Source: Candidatus Dormiibacterota bacterium (GTDB lineage: Bacteria > Chloroflexota > Dormibacteria > Aeolococcales > Aeolococcaceae). From it: a stretch of DNA of 8,244 nucleotides. Under the pieces are notes generated by a model. The model did no database searches and was not told where the DNA came from. It was given only the letters and a program-made list of their open reading frames with translations. This document shows positions 1-5,933 of this stretch, in pieces. Within the stretch, counting starts at the first letter, position 1. Every line of letters starts with the position of its first letter. The stretch is from positions 17,177 to 25,420 of the forward strand of contig PLXL01000022.1 in assembly GCA_003153215.1 (NCBI GenBank), read 5' to 3'. The position numbers and the translations under genes were made by a program.

Positions 1-71
1 CTCACCGCCGTGGCCGCAGCCCTGTGCCCACCGCCGGTGTCCGCGATCAGGAAGAGGAGCGAGCGAGACAT
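1..71 (-). CDS. MGDG synthase/MurG-like glycosyltransferase, N-terminal fragment (runs off left edge)
   Basis: Only the first 23 codons are in the window, from an ATG at 71-69. The visible residues include a hydrophobic first beta strand followed by IADTGGGHRAAATAV. A hydrophobic strand leading into GGGHRAAA is the hallmark start of the monogalactosyldiacylglycerol synthase / processive diacylglycerol glycosyltransferase family (GT28, MurG-like fold), where this glycine-rich loop belongs to the N-terminal Rossmann domain. Family members transfer a sugar from a nucleotide donor to diacylglycerol at the inner face of the membrane. A purine run, AGGGG, lies two bases upstream of the ATG as a close ribosome-binding site. 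The gene follows the lipoprotein gene in the same direction after 82 bases and may share its transcript. The exact sugar and acceptor cannot be told from this fragment; a MurG-like or undecaprenyl-linked enzyme remains possible. Confidence 0.7.
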   Translation of the reverse strand, partial: MSRSLLFLIADTGGGHRAAATAV

Positions 72-153
72 GGCCCCTGAGACTAGCAGGGTGCCGGAGG
101 GCTCTCGGGGGCCCCGGGCCAGTGAGCGCCGGTGTGGTGAGGAAGAGAGACCG

Positions 154-1941
154 TCAGCCGCCGAAGCGCACCGAGAGCGCCTGGAGCCCGGGGGCGAGGG
201 AGGTGAGGGGGAGGGGGCCGGAACCGTCCGCGTTGGCGATCACGGCCTGGACCGCGCCGGAGGGCATCGTGGTGATGTACGCGATCTGCCGTCCGCTCGG
301 CGCGACCGTGGCGCTTTCCGGATTCATCTCCCCCAAGGTGGTGGTGATCGCCGAGACGACGCCGGTTGCGATCTGGAAGCTGCCCAGCTGCGGCGCACCG
401 CGCGGGGCGTTCAGGGCGACCACCAGGGTCGCGTTGTCCGTGAACCCCACCGGTTCCAGGCCGGTGCCGACCTTGAGCGGAGGCTGCCCCCCCGATGGGT
501 CGTCGACCCAGGTCGTCGGGAGCGCCGACGACGGCGAGATGACCTCCAGGGCCAGCTCCTCACCCTGGGGGGCGGCCACCAGGCTGGAGGCACTGCCCAC
601 GAGGGCCGGGAGCTGGTACCGGGCGCTGATCGTCGGGTCCGCGAGGTCCACGTGAGCCGGGCTCGTTCCGGTCGCCTTGACCGGGATGGCGAGGGCGTCG
701 CCGTCCGCCATCCAGACCGGCGTCCCGCTCGGAGCGGCGCCCGGCTGGAGGGCGGAGAGCGACCCCGACACCGGGTCGTAGAGCTGGACCGACGAGTTGG
801 CGGCAACAAAGGCCAGCGTGGAGCCGTCGGGGGACCATGCCGGCCAGGTGGCCCCGGTCAGGTCGAGCTGGTCCTGGCCCGTCTCCAGGTTGACGATGCG
901 GAGCAGGGGGGTGGCCTCCATCTGGGTGGTGTCGGTCTGGACGACGGCGAGCCACTGGCCGCCGGCCGAGATGGTCGCGTCGTCGATCGCCGCGGACGGT
1001 TGTCCCGGCCCGACGTCGCCACAACCGTCGGGGTCGGTGCAGAGGGGGACCGCGTCGAGGACCTCGGCCGGGATCGGGAGGCCGGTGGACGGACCCCTGA
1101 GCTGGGCGAGCACGACCTCGGTGGCGTCCCCCGGCCCGGGGCCCGCCAGCACCAGCAGGTGGCCGGTCGTCGACAGCGGTCCGGTGGTGAAGTGGAGGGT
1201 GATGGGAGCCAGGATGGGCTGCCCGAACGCGTCGGTCGCCCGGCGGCTGACGGTGAGCGTGTACGCCGTTGACGGGTCCAGAGGGCGATCCGGGAGGACC
1301 TCGAACTGGCCTAAGTTGAGAGGGTTGCGCACCACCTGCACGCCGCTCACGCCGGGGGTCAGCGAGACCGCGGAGGCCATCGCCGATGGCGACATCTCCC
1401 GGGAGAACGAGAGCACGATCGGGGAATCCCGAGGCGTCGTGGAGCCATCCCCGGGGGTGGCCGAGTTCAGAACCGACGCCGCCGAGCTGGTCAGGTTCCA
1501 GCGGTGGTCCAGGGAGTTGACATTGCCGCTGACCGAGGAGACGCCGGCCCCGAGGTCAAAGGTGTACTGGGTGCCAGGGGCGAAGAGGGCGCCCGGGTGG
1601 TGGAAGACGAAGCCGGACTCGCCGGAGAGCCAGGTGATCCAGCAGGGCGCGCCGGGGAGGGCGGTGAAGGCCGCCGCCACGTTGCACCCGGTGAGTCCCA
1701 CCCGCGTTTTGATCGACTCGTACACGCTGAGGTGGGCCGCAACGCTCTCGTGGGTCACCGGCTGGTCAAAGACGACCTCGACGGTGGCATTGGCGTCCAG
1801 CTGGGTCGAGCCGGCGGGAGGGTTGAGCTGGACGATCTGCGGAGGGGCGCTGAAGCATCCGGTGAGGAGAACCGAGGGTGCGAGGAACGCGAGGCCGAGG
1901 GGCAGGGCACGGAGCCGGAGCGCGTGCCGAGGGGGGCTCAA
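154..1941 (-). CDS. Lipoprotein with two Ig-like (Big_5/SbsA-type) domains and a TolB-like beta-propeller
   Basis: A 595-residue exported lipoprotein. Residues 1-28 form a signal peptide with an Arg-rich start, a Leu/Ala core and the lipobox LLTGC, so Cys29 should be lipidated and anchor the protein outside the membrane. Residues about 33-140 and 155-254 look like two bacterial Ig-like domains of the Big_5/SbsA type: each has a proline/glycine-rich entry, a VEVVFDQPV or IVLSFSREM strand, and a late YTFDL or YTLTV strand; the second ends in LHFTTG. Residues about 260-595 contain propeller-like blades such as WPAWSPDGSTLAFV, VWMADGDALAI and VAPSGRQIAYI, typical of TolB/PD40 repeats. Cys86/Cys100 and Cys301/Cys307 could form disulfides. 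The start is a TTG at 1941-1939 that overlaps the TGA of the upstream gene (TTGA); it is preferred because it gives a complete signal peptide. No catalytic residues are evident. A role in binding or scaffolding at the cell surface is inference. Confidence 0.88.
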   Translation of the reverse strand: MSPPRHALRLRALPLGLAFLAPSVLLTGCFSAPPQIVQLNPPAGSTQLDANATVEVVFDQPVTHESVAAHLSVYESIKTRVGLTGCNVAAAFTALPGAPCWITWLSGESGFVFHHPGALFAPGTQYTFDLGAGVSSVSGNVNSLDHRWNLTSSAASVLNSATPGDGSTTPRDSPIVLSFSREMSPSAMASAVSLTPGVSGVQVVRNPLNLGQFEVLPDRPLDPSTAYTLTVSRRATDAFGQPILAPITLHFTTGPLSTTGHLLVLAGPGPGDATEVVLAQLRGPSTGLPIPAEVLDAVPLCTDPDGCGDVGPGQPSAAIDDATISAGGQWLAVVQTDTTQMEATPLLRIVNLETGQDQLDLTGATWPAWSPDGSTLAFVAANSSVQLYDPVSGSLSALQPGAAPSGTPVWMADGDALAIPVKATGTSPAHVDLADPTISARYQLPALVGSASSLVAAPQGEELALEVISPSSALPTTWVDDPSGGQPPLKVGTGLEPVGFTDNATLVVALNAPRGAPQLGSFQIATGVVSAITTTLGEMNPESATVAPSGRQIAYITTMPSGAVQAVIANADGSGPLPLTSLAPGLQALSVRFGG

Positions 1942-3347
1942 TAGGCGCGGGACAGTGCGTTCTCCACGTCGATCGGCACCACGGAACCGACGCCGCTCTT
2001 CACCTCGATCCGGGCCGCCTTGTCCGCCGCGATCTTGGCCACCCCGGTGGTCGCCGTGTTGAGCGCAGGGTTGGCCTGGGTGTAGGCCCCAAGGACCTTG
2101 CCGCTGCTGAGCAGGATGATGCCGATGTCCGCGCTGCCGACCACGAGCACGGCTCCCTCCACCCCCTCCTCGGTCAGGAAGCTGATCAGGGAGTCGAAGT
2201 TGATGAAGCGGCCGAGCAGCCCGGTGTAGAGCAGGGGGGCGGTGAGGAGCTGGGCCAGAGCCTCGACCGTCTCGCCCGCAAGGTCGATCACGTCCAGGCC
2301 ACCGGTGCCGGCGTCCATGCTCCGTCGCATCGCCTGGAAGGCCGCCTCACCCGAACGGGCCCCGGCGTTGCTGGAGAGCGACTCCAGAAGGTGTCCCTGA
2401 TGGAAGAGGAGAATCCCGGAGAAGTCGGGCGCGGTGAGACGGATGTAGCCGGTGTGCTGGTCACCGCGGAGGGTCCGGAGCAGCTTGGGGAAGTCGACGA
2501 AGGCGCTCTTCAGACCCTCGTACTGGGCGCGGCCCGAAGGAAGCGGATAGACGATGTCGAGGGGCTGAGCCGAGGGGGCGCCGAGGACCGGGACGGGCTG
2601 AGCCGCCGGCGCGGGAGCTGGGACCGGGGTGCGAGCGGGTGCCGCAGCCGGAGTGGGAGCGGGAGTGGAAGCGTGTACCGGCGCGGGCGCAGGAACCGGA
2701 GCCGACGCGGCTTCCGGTGGGGGGTTCGGTCGGTACTGGGCTCGAGCGGGAGCCGGTGCCTCGGGGCCGTAGTCCGCCGCGTCGGCGGGGGCCGGTGTCT
2801 GCTCGGGCGGCTCGTACTGGGCGGGGGCGGTGTAGACCGGCTCGGGCGCGACGGGCTCGGGGGCGGGGCCGCCCCAGGGAGAATAGCCCGCGGCCGCCGG
2901 GGAATCGCTCCCCACCGGCTGCTCCTCGGGGGCCGTCCACCCGGGGTCGACGTACCCACCGCCGGCCGACTCTGCGTAGCCGGCACCCTGGTAGTTCTGC
3001 GATTCGTCGTAGCCGGGGACACCGCCCCAGCCGGCCTGCTCCGCCGGTGCCCGCCGGTCGGCCTCCGCGATCAGCTCGGCGGGCGACGACTTGATCGTCT
3101 CCTCGGGCGGGAGCTTGGCTCGGGGGTCGAAGCGGAAGCTCCCGTCGTGCCAGCTCAAGGCCTGGAGGACGACGTCCTCGCCCTGCCCGGACGGACTTGC
3201 CGCGTGGAAGAGGTGGCCGAAGAGGAAGTACAACGAGGCGGTGTCGCTCTGGCTCTCCAGGGCGAGGGCACCCGTCGCACGCTCTGTCTGCATGGTCTGG
3301 AGCAGGGATGCCAGGCTCGATTCCTGAAGCGTGCCCTGAGTCTGCAC
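1938..3347 (-). CDS. DUF4388 (PatA N-terminal-like) protein with Pro/Ala-rich linker
   Basis: A 469-residue cytoplasmic-looking protein without signal peptide or membrane segment. Residues 1-97 match the DUF4388/PatA N-terminal pattern: a helix (SLASLLQTMQTERATG), then strands ending in LYFLFGHLFHA and a WHDGSFRFDP motif. Residues about 105-258 are a disordered linker, first Tyr/Gly/Glu-rich and then dense PAP/APAP repeats. Residues about 262-469 form a C-terminal region in which the same architecture recurs twice: FVDFPKLLRTLRGDQHTGYI with ILLFHQGHLLESL, and NFDSLISFLTEEGVEGAVLV with IILLSSGKVLGAY. The start is GTG at 3347-3345, with GGAGAAGG four bases upstream. Its stop overlaps the lipoprotein start by four bases, implying translational coupling. 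DUF4388 proteins in other bacteria are often linked to signalling and motility regulators, but their molecular role is poorly known. No response-regulator or kinase domain is present here. Confidence 0.82.
   Translation of the reverse strand: MQTQGTLQESSLASLLQTMQTERATGALALESQSDTASLYFLFGHLFHAASPSGQGEDVVLQALSWHDGSFRFDPRAKLPPEETIKSSPAELIAEADRRAPAEQAGWGGVPGYDESQNYQGAGYAESAGGGYVDPGWTAPEEQPVGSDSPAAAGYSPWGGPAPEPVAPEPVYTAPAQYEPPEQTPAPADAADYGPEAPAPARAQYRPNPPPEAASAPVPAPAPVHASTPAPTPAAAPARTPVPAPAPAAQPVPVLGAPSAQPLDIVYPLPSGRAQYEGLKSAFVDFPKLLRTLRGDQHTGYIRLTAPDFSGILLFHQGHLLESLSSNAGARSGEAAFQAMRRSMDAGTGGLDVIDLAGETVEALAQLLTAPLLYTGLLGRFINFDSLISFLTEEGVEGAVLVVGSADIGIILLSSGKVLGAYTQANPALNTATTGVAKIAADKAARIEVKSGVGSVVPIDVENALSRAY
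2586..2870 (-). repeat. Low-complexity Pro/Ala-rich coding stretch
   Basis: This stretch encodes residues 160-254 of the DUF4388-type protein. It consists of imperfect units such as PAPEP, PAPAPV and TPAPTP, written with near-repeating GC-rich codons. It acts as a flexible spacer between the N-terminal module and the C-terminal pair of modules. Such tracts are prone to length changes by slippage, so the linker length may differ between strains. Confidence 0.6.
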
Positions 3348-3411
3348 AGGCCCTTCTCCGTGTGGGGATAGATGTGCCGCAAGGGCGGACTGAAAACCTG
3401 AGATCGGCCGT

Positions 3412-3417
3412 ATAGTA
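3412..3417 (-). promoter_or_regulatory. Candidate -10 box (TACTAT) for the DUF4388-lipoprotein unit
   Basis: Read on the minus strand, TACTAT lies about 65 bases upstream of the GTG start at 3347 and fits the TANNNT -10 consensus. It would give an untranslated leader of roughly 55-60 bases. No convincing -35 hexamer is found 16-18 bases upstream, where the sequence is almost pure G+C. The overlapping plus-strand reading, TATAGT at 3411-3416, is also a good -10 box, so the direction is uncertain. This is the only A+T-rich patch in the intergenic region. Confidence 0.4.
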
Positions 3418-3509
3418 ACAACCCCGCGCCCGATGCGCCGCCGAATCTCGAAGGAGTTGCCGGGGCGAGCCGCAGCCGGGCCGGGGCGGGGGGCCTCCTC
3501 GAAACCGTC

Positions 3510-3515
3510 TAGACT
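3510..3515 (+). promoter_or_regulatory. Candidate -10 box TAGACT upstream of the plus-strand hypothetical gene
   Basis: TAGACT fits the TANNNT consensus of actinobacterial-type housekeeping promoters. It ends six bases before a GTG at 3522-3524, so transcription should start at or very near that GTG. The identical hexamer with the identical six-base spacing precedes the ATG of the peroxiredoxin-like gene at 7259, which strengthens the call. No recognisable -35 element is present. From here the leader to the preferred TTG start at 3562 would be about 40 bases. Confidence 0.5.
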
Positions 3516-3521
3516 GGCGGC

Positions 3522-3569
3522 GTGGGCACACCTCCCATCCCGGTCCCCCGAGAGGCGCGGGTTGGCTGA
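3522..3569 (+). other. Possible leaderless 15-codon upstream ORF
   Basis: A GTG six bases after the TAGACT box opens a frame of 15 codons (MGTPPIPVPREARVG) ending in TGA at 3567-3569. Its last two sense codons and stop overlap the TTG (3562-3564) proposed as start of the downstream gene in a different frame. It could be a leader peptide that couples translation, or simply a chance frame beside a promoter. Alternatively a sequencing or real frameshift could join it to the main gene. Too short to judge by codon use. Confidence 0.25.
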
Positions 3570-4218
3570 ACCGCCTGCATCGGAGTCGGTGGAGCACCCC
3601 GGCCAGGAGCGGTCCGCCTTCCCGTCCTATGAGGAGTTGTCCGCCGACCTGATCGAGGCCATCGACCAGGCTGGCCTCTTCATCGAGGACGTGCGGCACC
3701 ACCTGGAGCCGTCGGTCGGCGAGCGGCGCTTCGAGTGCACGGTGCGGCTCTCCTCCGGCGAGCCGCCCTCGCGCTATCACGTCCACCTCAGCTTCGTCTG
3801 GGATGCGCTGCTCACCTATGTGGCCGCATACGGTGCCGGCGCCGACTGCGACCTCTACCACGACGACGACGAGTCCGAAGACTGCCCCCACCACCAGCTC
3901 CCCCCCCAGCCCTTCGTCGAGCTGGAGGCCGAGTTCATCCTGGGCGACGGGGGCTACGAACTCCACGACGTGGCCGAGGTCTCCGCCTGGGTGGACACCG
4001 TTCAGGAGCTGCTGGCCAAGGTCTTCCGCGACGAGGACCGGCCCTCGGTCCACGTCGGGATCGCCTCGTTGGGTACGACCACCCTGGTCGAGAAGTTCAC
4101 CGCCGAGCATTCGTGGCTGCTCGACTTCGAACGGCCGCCCGACTTCGAGGGCATCGCACACCAGGTGCAGAACGCCCTCCGCCTCATCCCTCAGCTCGCC
4201 GACCGCCTTCCCATCTGA
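3562..4218 (+). CDS. Hypothetical acidic protein, family not recognised
   Basis: I do not recognise this gene. From the TTG at 3562 it gives 218 residues, acidic, with no signal peptide or membrane segment. Residues 23-45 are a likely amphipathic helix. Residues 57-90 alternate strands and helix (RRFECTVRLSS, RYHVHLSFVWDALLTYVAAY). Residues 95-111 carry a dense Cys/His/Asp cluster (DCDLYHDDDESEDCPHH). Residues 118-127 and 162-170 look like strands, and 195-214 forms a C-terminal helix. The TTG is chosen because GAGAGG sits six bases upstream and because the sequence before it is Arg/Pro-rich with no protein-like pattern. An in-frame ATG at 3433 (261 residues) and a GTG at 3589 (209 residues) are alternatives. 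It stands alone on the plus strand, divergent from the DUF4388 gene and convergent with folK. The even hydrophobic patterning through 20-218 supports a real gene. Confidence 0.75.
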   Translation: MAEPPASESVEHPGQERSAFPSYEELSADLIEAIDQAGLFIEDVRHHLEPSVGERRFECTVRLSSGEPPSRYHVHLSFVWDALLTYVAAYGAGADCDLYHDDDESEDCPHHQLPPQPFVELEAEFILGDGGYELHDVAEVSAWVDTVQELLAKVFRDEDRPSVHVGIASLGTTTLVEKFTAEHSWLLDFERPPDFEGIAHQVQNALRLIPQLADRLPI

Positions 4219-4221
4219 CCG

Positions 4222-4231
4222 CCCCGCGGGG
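4222..4231. terminator. C/G palindrome between convergent stops
   Basis: CCCCGCGGGG is a perfect ten-base palindrome filling most of the 17 bases between the plus-strand stop (4216-4218) and the folK stop (4238-4236). With flanking bases it could fold as a short hairpin in either transcript. It lacks a T tract on both sides, so it would not be a classical intrinsic terminator. It is offered as a possible bidirectional transcription-end element because of its position only. Confidence 0.3.
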
Positions 4232-4235
4232 TCCG

Positions 4236-4694
4236 TCAGCCTCCGGCGAGGCCGGCCGCCACCTCGCCGTCGATCTGGGCGATGAGCCGGTGCCAGAAGG
4301 GGCGCTCGGGCAGCCCGGGATGGGGGACCGCGGGAGAGCCTGCGCTCACGACCTCGCCCTGCCGGCCGAGGAGGATGAGATCGGCGTCGGCACGCCTCGG
4401 GCCCCAGCGGTAGGTCGGCCGCCGGCCGCAGCCCACCTCCGCGCCCAGGCACACGTCCAGCCAGCGCTCGGCCGGCCAGGGCTCGGGACTGCGGGCCAGG
4501 AGCACCTGGTTGTGAAAGTCACCCTGGGTGATCACCCCGACCGGCAGGGTGAGGATCTCCGTGGACGCGGCCTCGATGCGCATGCCGGAAGCGAGCAGGC
4601 CGGCCCGGAGGCAGTCCAGAGCCTGCCCGCGATGGCCGATGTTGCACCCCAGCGCGATCCAGGCCCACTCGGACGCCGGCGGACCGCCGCTCAT
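4236..4694 (-). CDS. folK: 2-amino-4-hydroxy-6-hydroxymethyldihydropteridine diphosphokinase (HPPK)
   Basis: HPPK transfers pyrophosphate from ATP to 6-hydroxymethyl-dihydropterin in the cytoplasm, making the substrate for dihydropteroate synthase. The protein has 152 residues, close to the usual 150-170. Seen in order: the opening strand WIALGCNIG (usually ALGSNLG), GDFHNQV at 58-64 corresponding to the substrate-loop Asn motif, the signature RWGPRRADADLIL at 96-108 with metal-binding Asp103 and Asp105, and VPHPGLPERPFW at 123-134 with the conserved His125 and Arg131. The third signature position is Ala where DLD is usual. The ATG at 4694-4692 overlaps the folP TGA by four bases (ATGA), so the two are coupled. 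It is the last gene of the four-gene operon. Identification is firm. Confidence 0.95.
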   Translation of the reverse strand: MSGGPPASEWAWIALGCNIGHRGQALDCLRAGLLASGMRIEAASTEILTLPVGVITQGDFHNQVLLARSPEPWPAERWLDVCLGAEVGCGRRPTYRWGPRRADADLILLGRQGEVVSAGSPAVPHPGLPERPFWHRLIAQIDGEVAAGLAGG

Positions 4695-5911
4695 CCGGTG
4701 CGCCCCGGGGCCGGTGCCGACCGCACCGCCTCCGGGATCTCGCGCAGCACCGCGTCGGCAATCCGAAGACCTCGCCGGACCGCGGCGACGTCGTGGACAC
4801 GCACGATCTCCGCGCCGGCCGCCACGGCGAGGACGCAGAGCGCCACCGTCCCCTCCAGCCGCAGCTCGGGCGGGGCTCCTCCGAGCACCAGACCGATCGT
4901 CGACTTCCTCGATGCTCCGAGGAGGAGCGGGCATCCGATCCCGCCCAGCTCCCCGAGGCGCTGGACCAGCTCCAGGTTCTGGACCGGCGTCTTGCCGAAG
5001 CCGAAGCCCGGGTCGACGACGATCCGGTCAGCGCCGATGCCGTGGCGCGCCGCGATCAGAAGCGACTCGCGGAGGCCGCGGCCGACCTCCGTGAGCACTG
5101 CGCCCTGCTGGTGGCCACGGCGGTTGTGCATGGCCACCAGGGCGACCCCGGGCGCCGCGGCGACGACGGAGGCCATCTCGGGGTCCCCCCGCAGCCCCCA
5201 GATGTCGTTGACCATGCCTGCGCCGGTGGCGATCGCGGCCCTGGCGACCTCGGCCTTGCGGGTGTCCACCGAGATTGGCACCGGTAGCCGCCCGGCCAGG
5301 GCCTCCAGGACCGGCAGCACACGGCGCAGCTCCGTGGCGGCGTCCACCGGATCGGAGCCGGGCCGGGTGGACTCGCCGCCGACGTCGATGAGGTCGGCAC
5401 CCTCGGCGACCAGACGCTCGGCGAGCGCCATGGCCGCGGCGACGTCACCGGCGAGACCGTCGCCGGAGAAGGAGTCCGGGGTCGCGTTGACGACCCCCAT
5501 GATCAGAGTCCGGACCCCGAAACGGAGAGAGCGGTCCCCGCAGGCCAGCGGCTGGCGCGGCCGGCGACCCCCCAGCGCCCCCGCGAGCGCGCCGCCCAGA
5601 TCCTCGAGGGGCGGCCCCTCTCCGGCGAGGCGCGTGGCCACTCCGGCGAGGGATGCGGGCGGGCCGGCCAGCATGGCTCGCCGTCCGTCGGGTGCGGTGA
5701 CCATCCTGACTCCCCCGGCCTGGGTCGCTCGCTCCAGTCCCGGAGCCTGGTCGGGGCCGAGGCCTTCGATGGCGACCGCCTCGGCCCCGACCAGGTCCCC
5801 ATCGACCCCCAGCTCCAGGACGGCGCTGCGGAACGAGCGGGGGGCGCGCGCCGTGAGCGGGCGGATGTTGTAGCGGAGTGCAGCCTCCGCGGTCGCGATC
5901 CCGGTGGTCAC
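4691..5911 (-). CDS. folP: Dihydropteroate synthase with N-terminal extra domain
   Basis: DHPS condenses 6-hydroxymethyl-dihydropterin pyrophosphate with p-aminobenzoate to dihydropteroate; it is the sulfonamide target. From GTG at 5911 it has 406 residues, about 130 more than the classical enzyme. The TIM-barrel part starts near 135: IMGVVNATPDSFSGDG (137-152), IDVGGESTRPGSD (175-187), ISVDTRK (213-219), MVNDIWGLRGD (233-243), VVDPGFGFGKT (298-308), LLGASRKS (331-338) and RVHD (371-374) supply the usual Asn, Asp, Lys, Arg and His residues. The segment after strand 5 reads MHNRRG where MHMxG is usual. Residues 1-130 (RYNIRPLTAR, later GDLVGAEAVAIEGLG) resemble the extra N-terminal domain of long DHPS proteins in several lineages. 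GTG 5911 is chosen over the longer frame to 5980 because GGGAG lies six bases upstream and the next gene ends only 22 bases away. Confidence 0.93.
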   Translation of the reverse strand: MTTGIATAEAALRYNIRPLTARAPRSFRSAVLELGVDGDLVGAEAVAIEGLGPDQAPGLERATQAGGVRMVTAPDGRRAMLAGPPASLAGVATRLAGEGPPLEDLGGALAGALGGRRPRQPLACGDRSLRFGVRTLIMGVVNATPDSFSGDGLAGDVAAAMALAERLVAEGADLIDVGGESTRPGSDPVDAATELRRVLPVLEALAGRLPVPISVDTRKAEVARAAIATGAGMVNDIWGLRGDPEMASVVAAAPGVALVAMHNRRGHQQGAVLTEVGRGLRESLLIAARHGIGADRIVVDPGFGFGKTPVQNLELVQRLGELGGIGCPLLLGASRKSTIGLVLGGAPPELRLEGTVALCVLAVAAGAEIVRVHDVAAVRRGLRIADAVLREIPEAVRSAPAPGRTG

Positions 5912-5933
5912 CTTCTGCTCCCGTTCCCCATTC

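Noticed and set aside
72..153. GGGGCCCC-type palindrome between the lipoprotein stop and the glycosyltransferase start as a terminator
   Set aside because: The stem is short, has no T tract, and the flanking genes run the same way with a plausible shared transcript; no support beyond base composition.
10..1272. A 420-codon plus-strand open frame opposite the lipoprotein
   Set aside because: Gly/Arg/Glu-rich translation antisense to a gene with signal peptide, lipobox and domain structure; a codon-composition artefact.
3433..3561. Upstream ATG extension of the hypothetical protein
   Set aside because: The 43 extra residues are Arg/Pro/Ser-rich and unstructured, no Shine-Dalgarno precedes the ATG, and the TAGACT promoter lies inside this stretch. 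An AAGGAG at 3450-3455 has no start codon at a usable distance.
2461..4452. A 663-codon minus-strand open frame across the DUF4388 gene, the divergent intergenic region and the hypothetical gene
   Set aside because: Its translation is low-complexity Arg/Pro/Gly, crosses a promoter region, and shadows genes with clear protein-like patterns in other frames.
3735..5873. A 712-codon open frame on the plus strand spanning the hypothetical gene, folK and folP
   Set aside because: It is Arg/Pro/Ser-rich without domain pattern, has no ribosome-binding site, and runs antisense to two firmly identified enzymes. Long stop-free shadow frames are expected at this G+C content.
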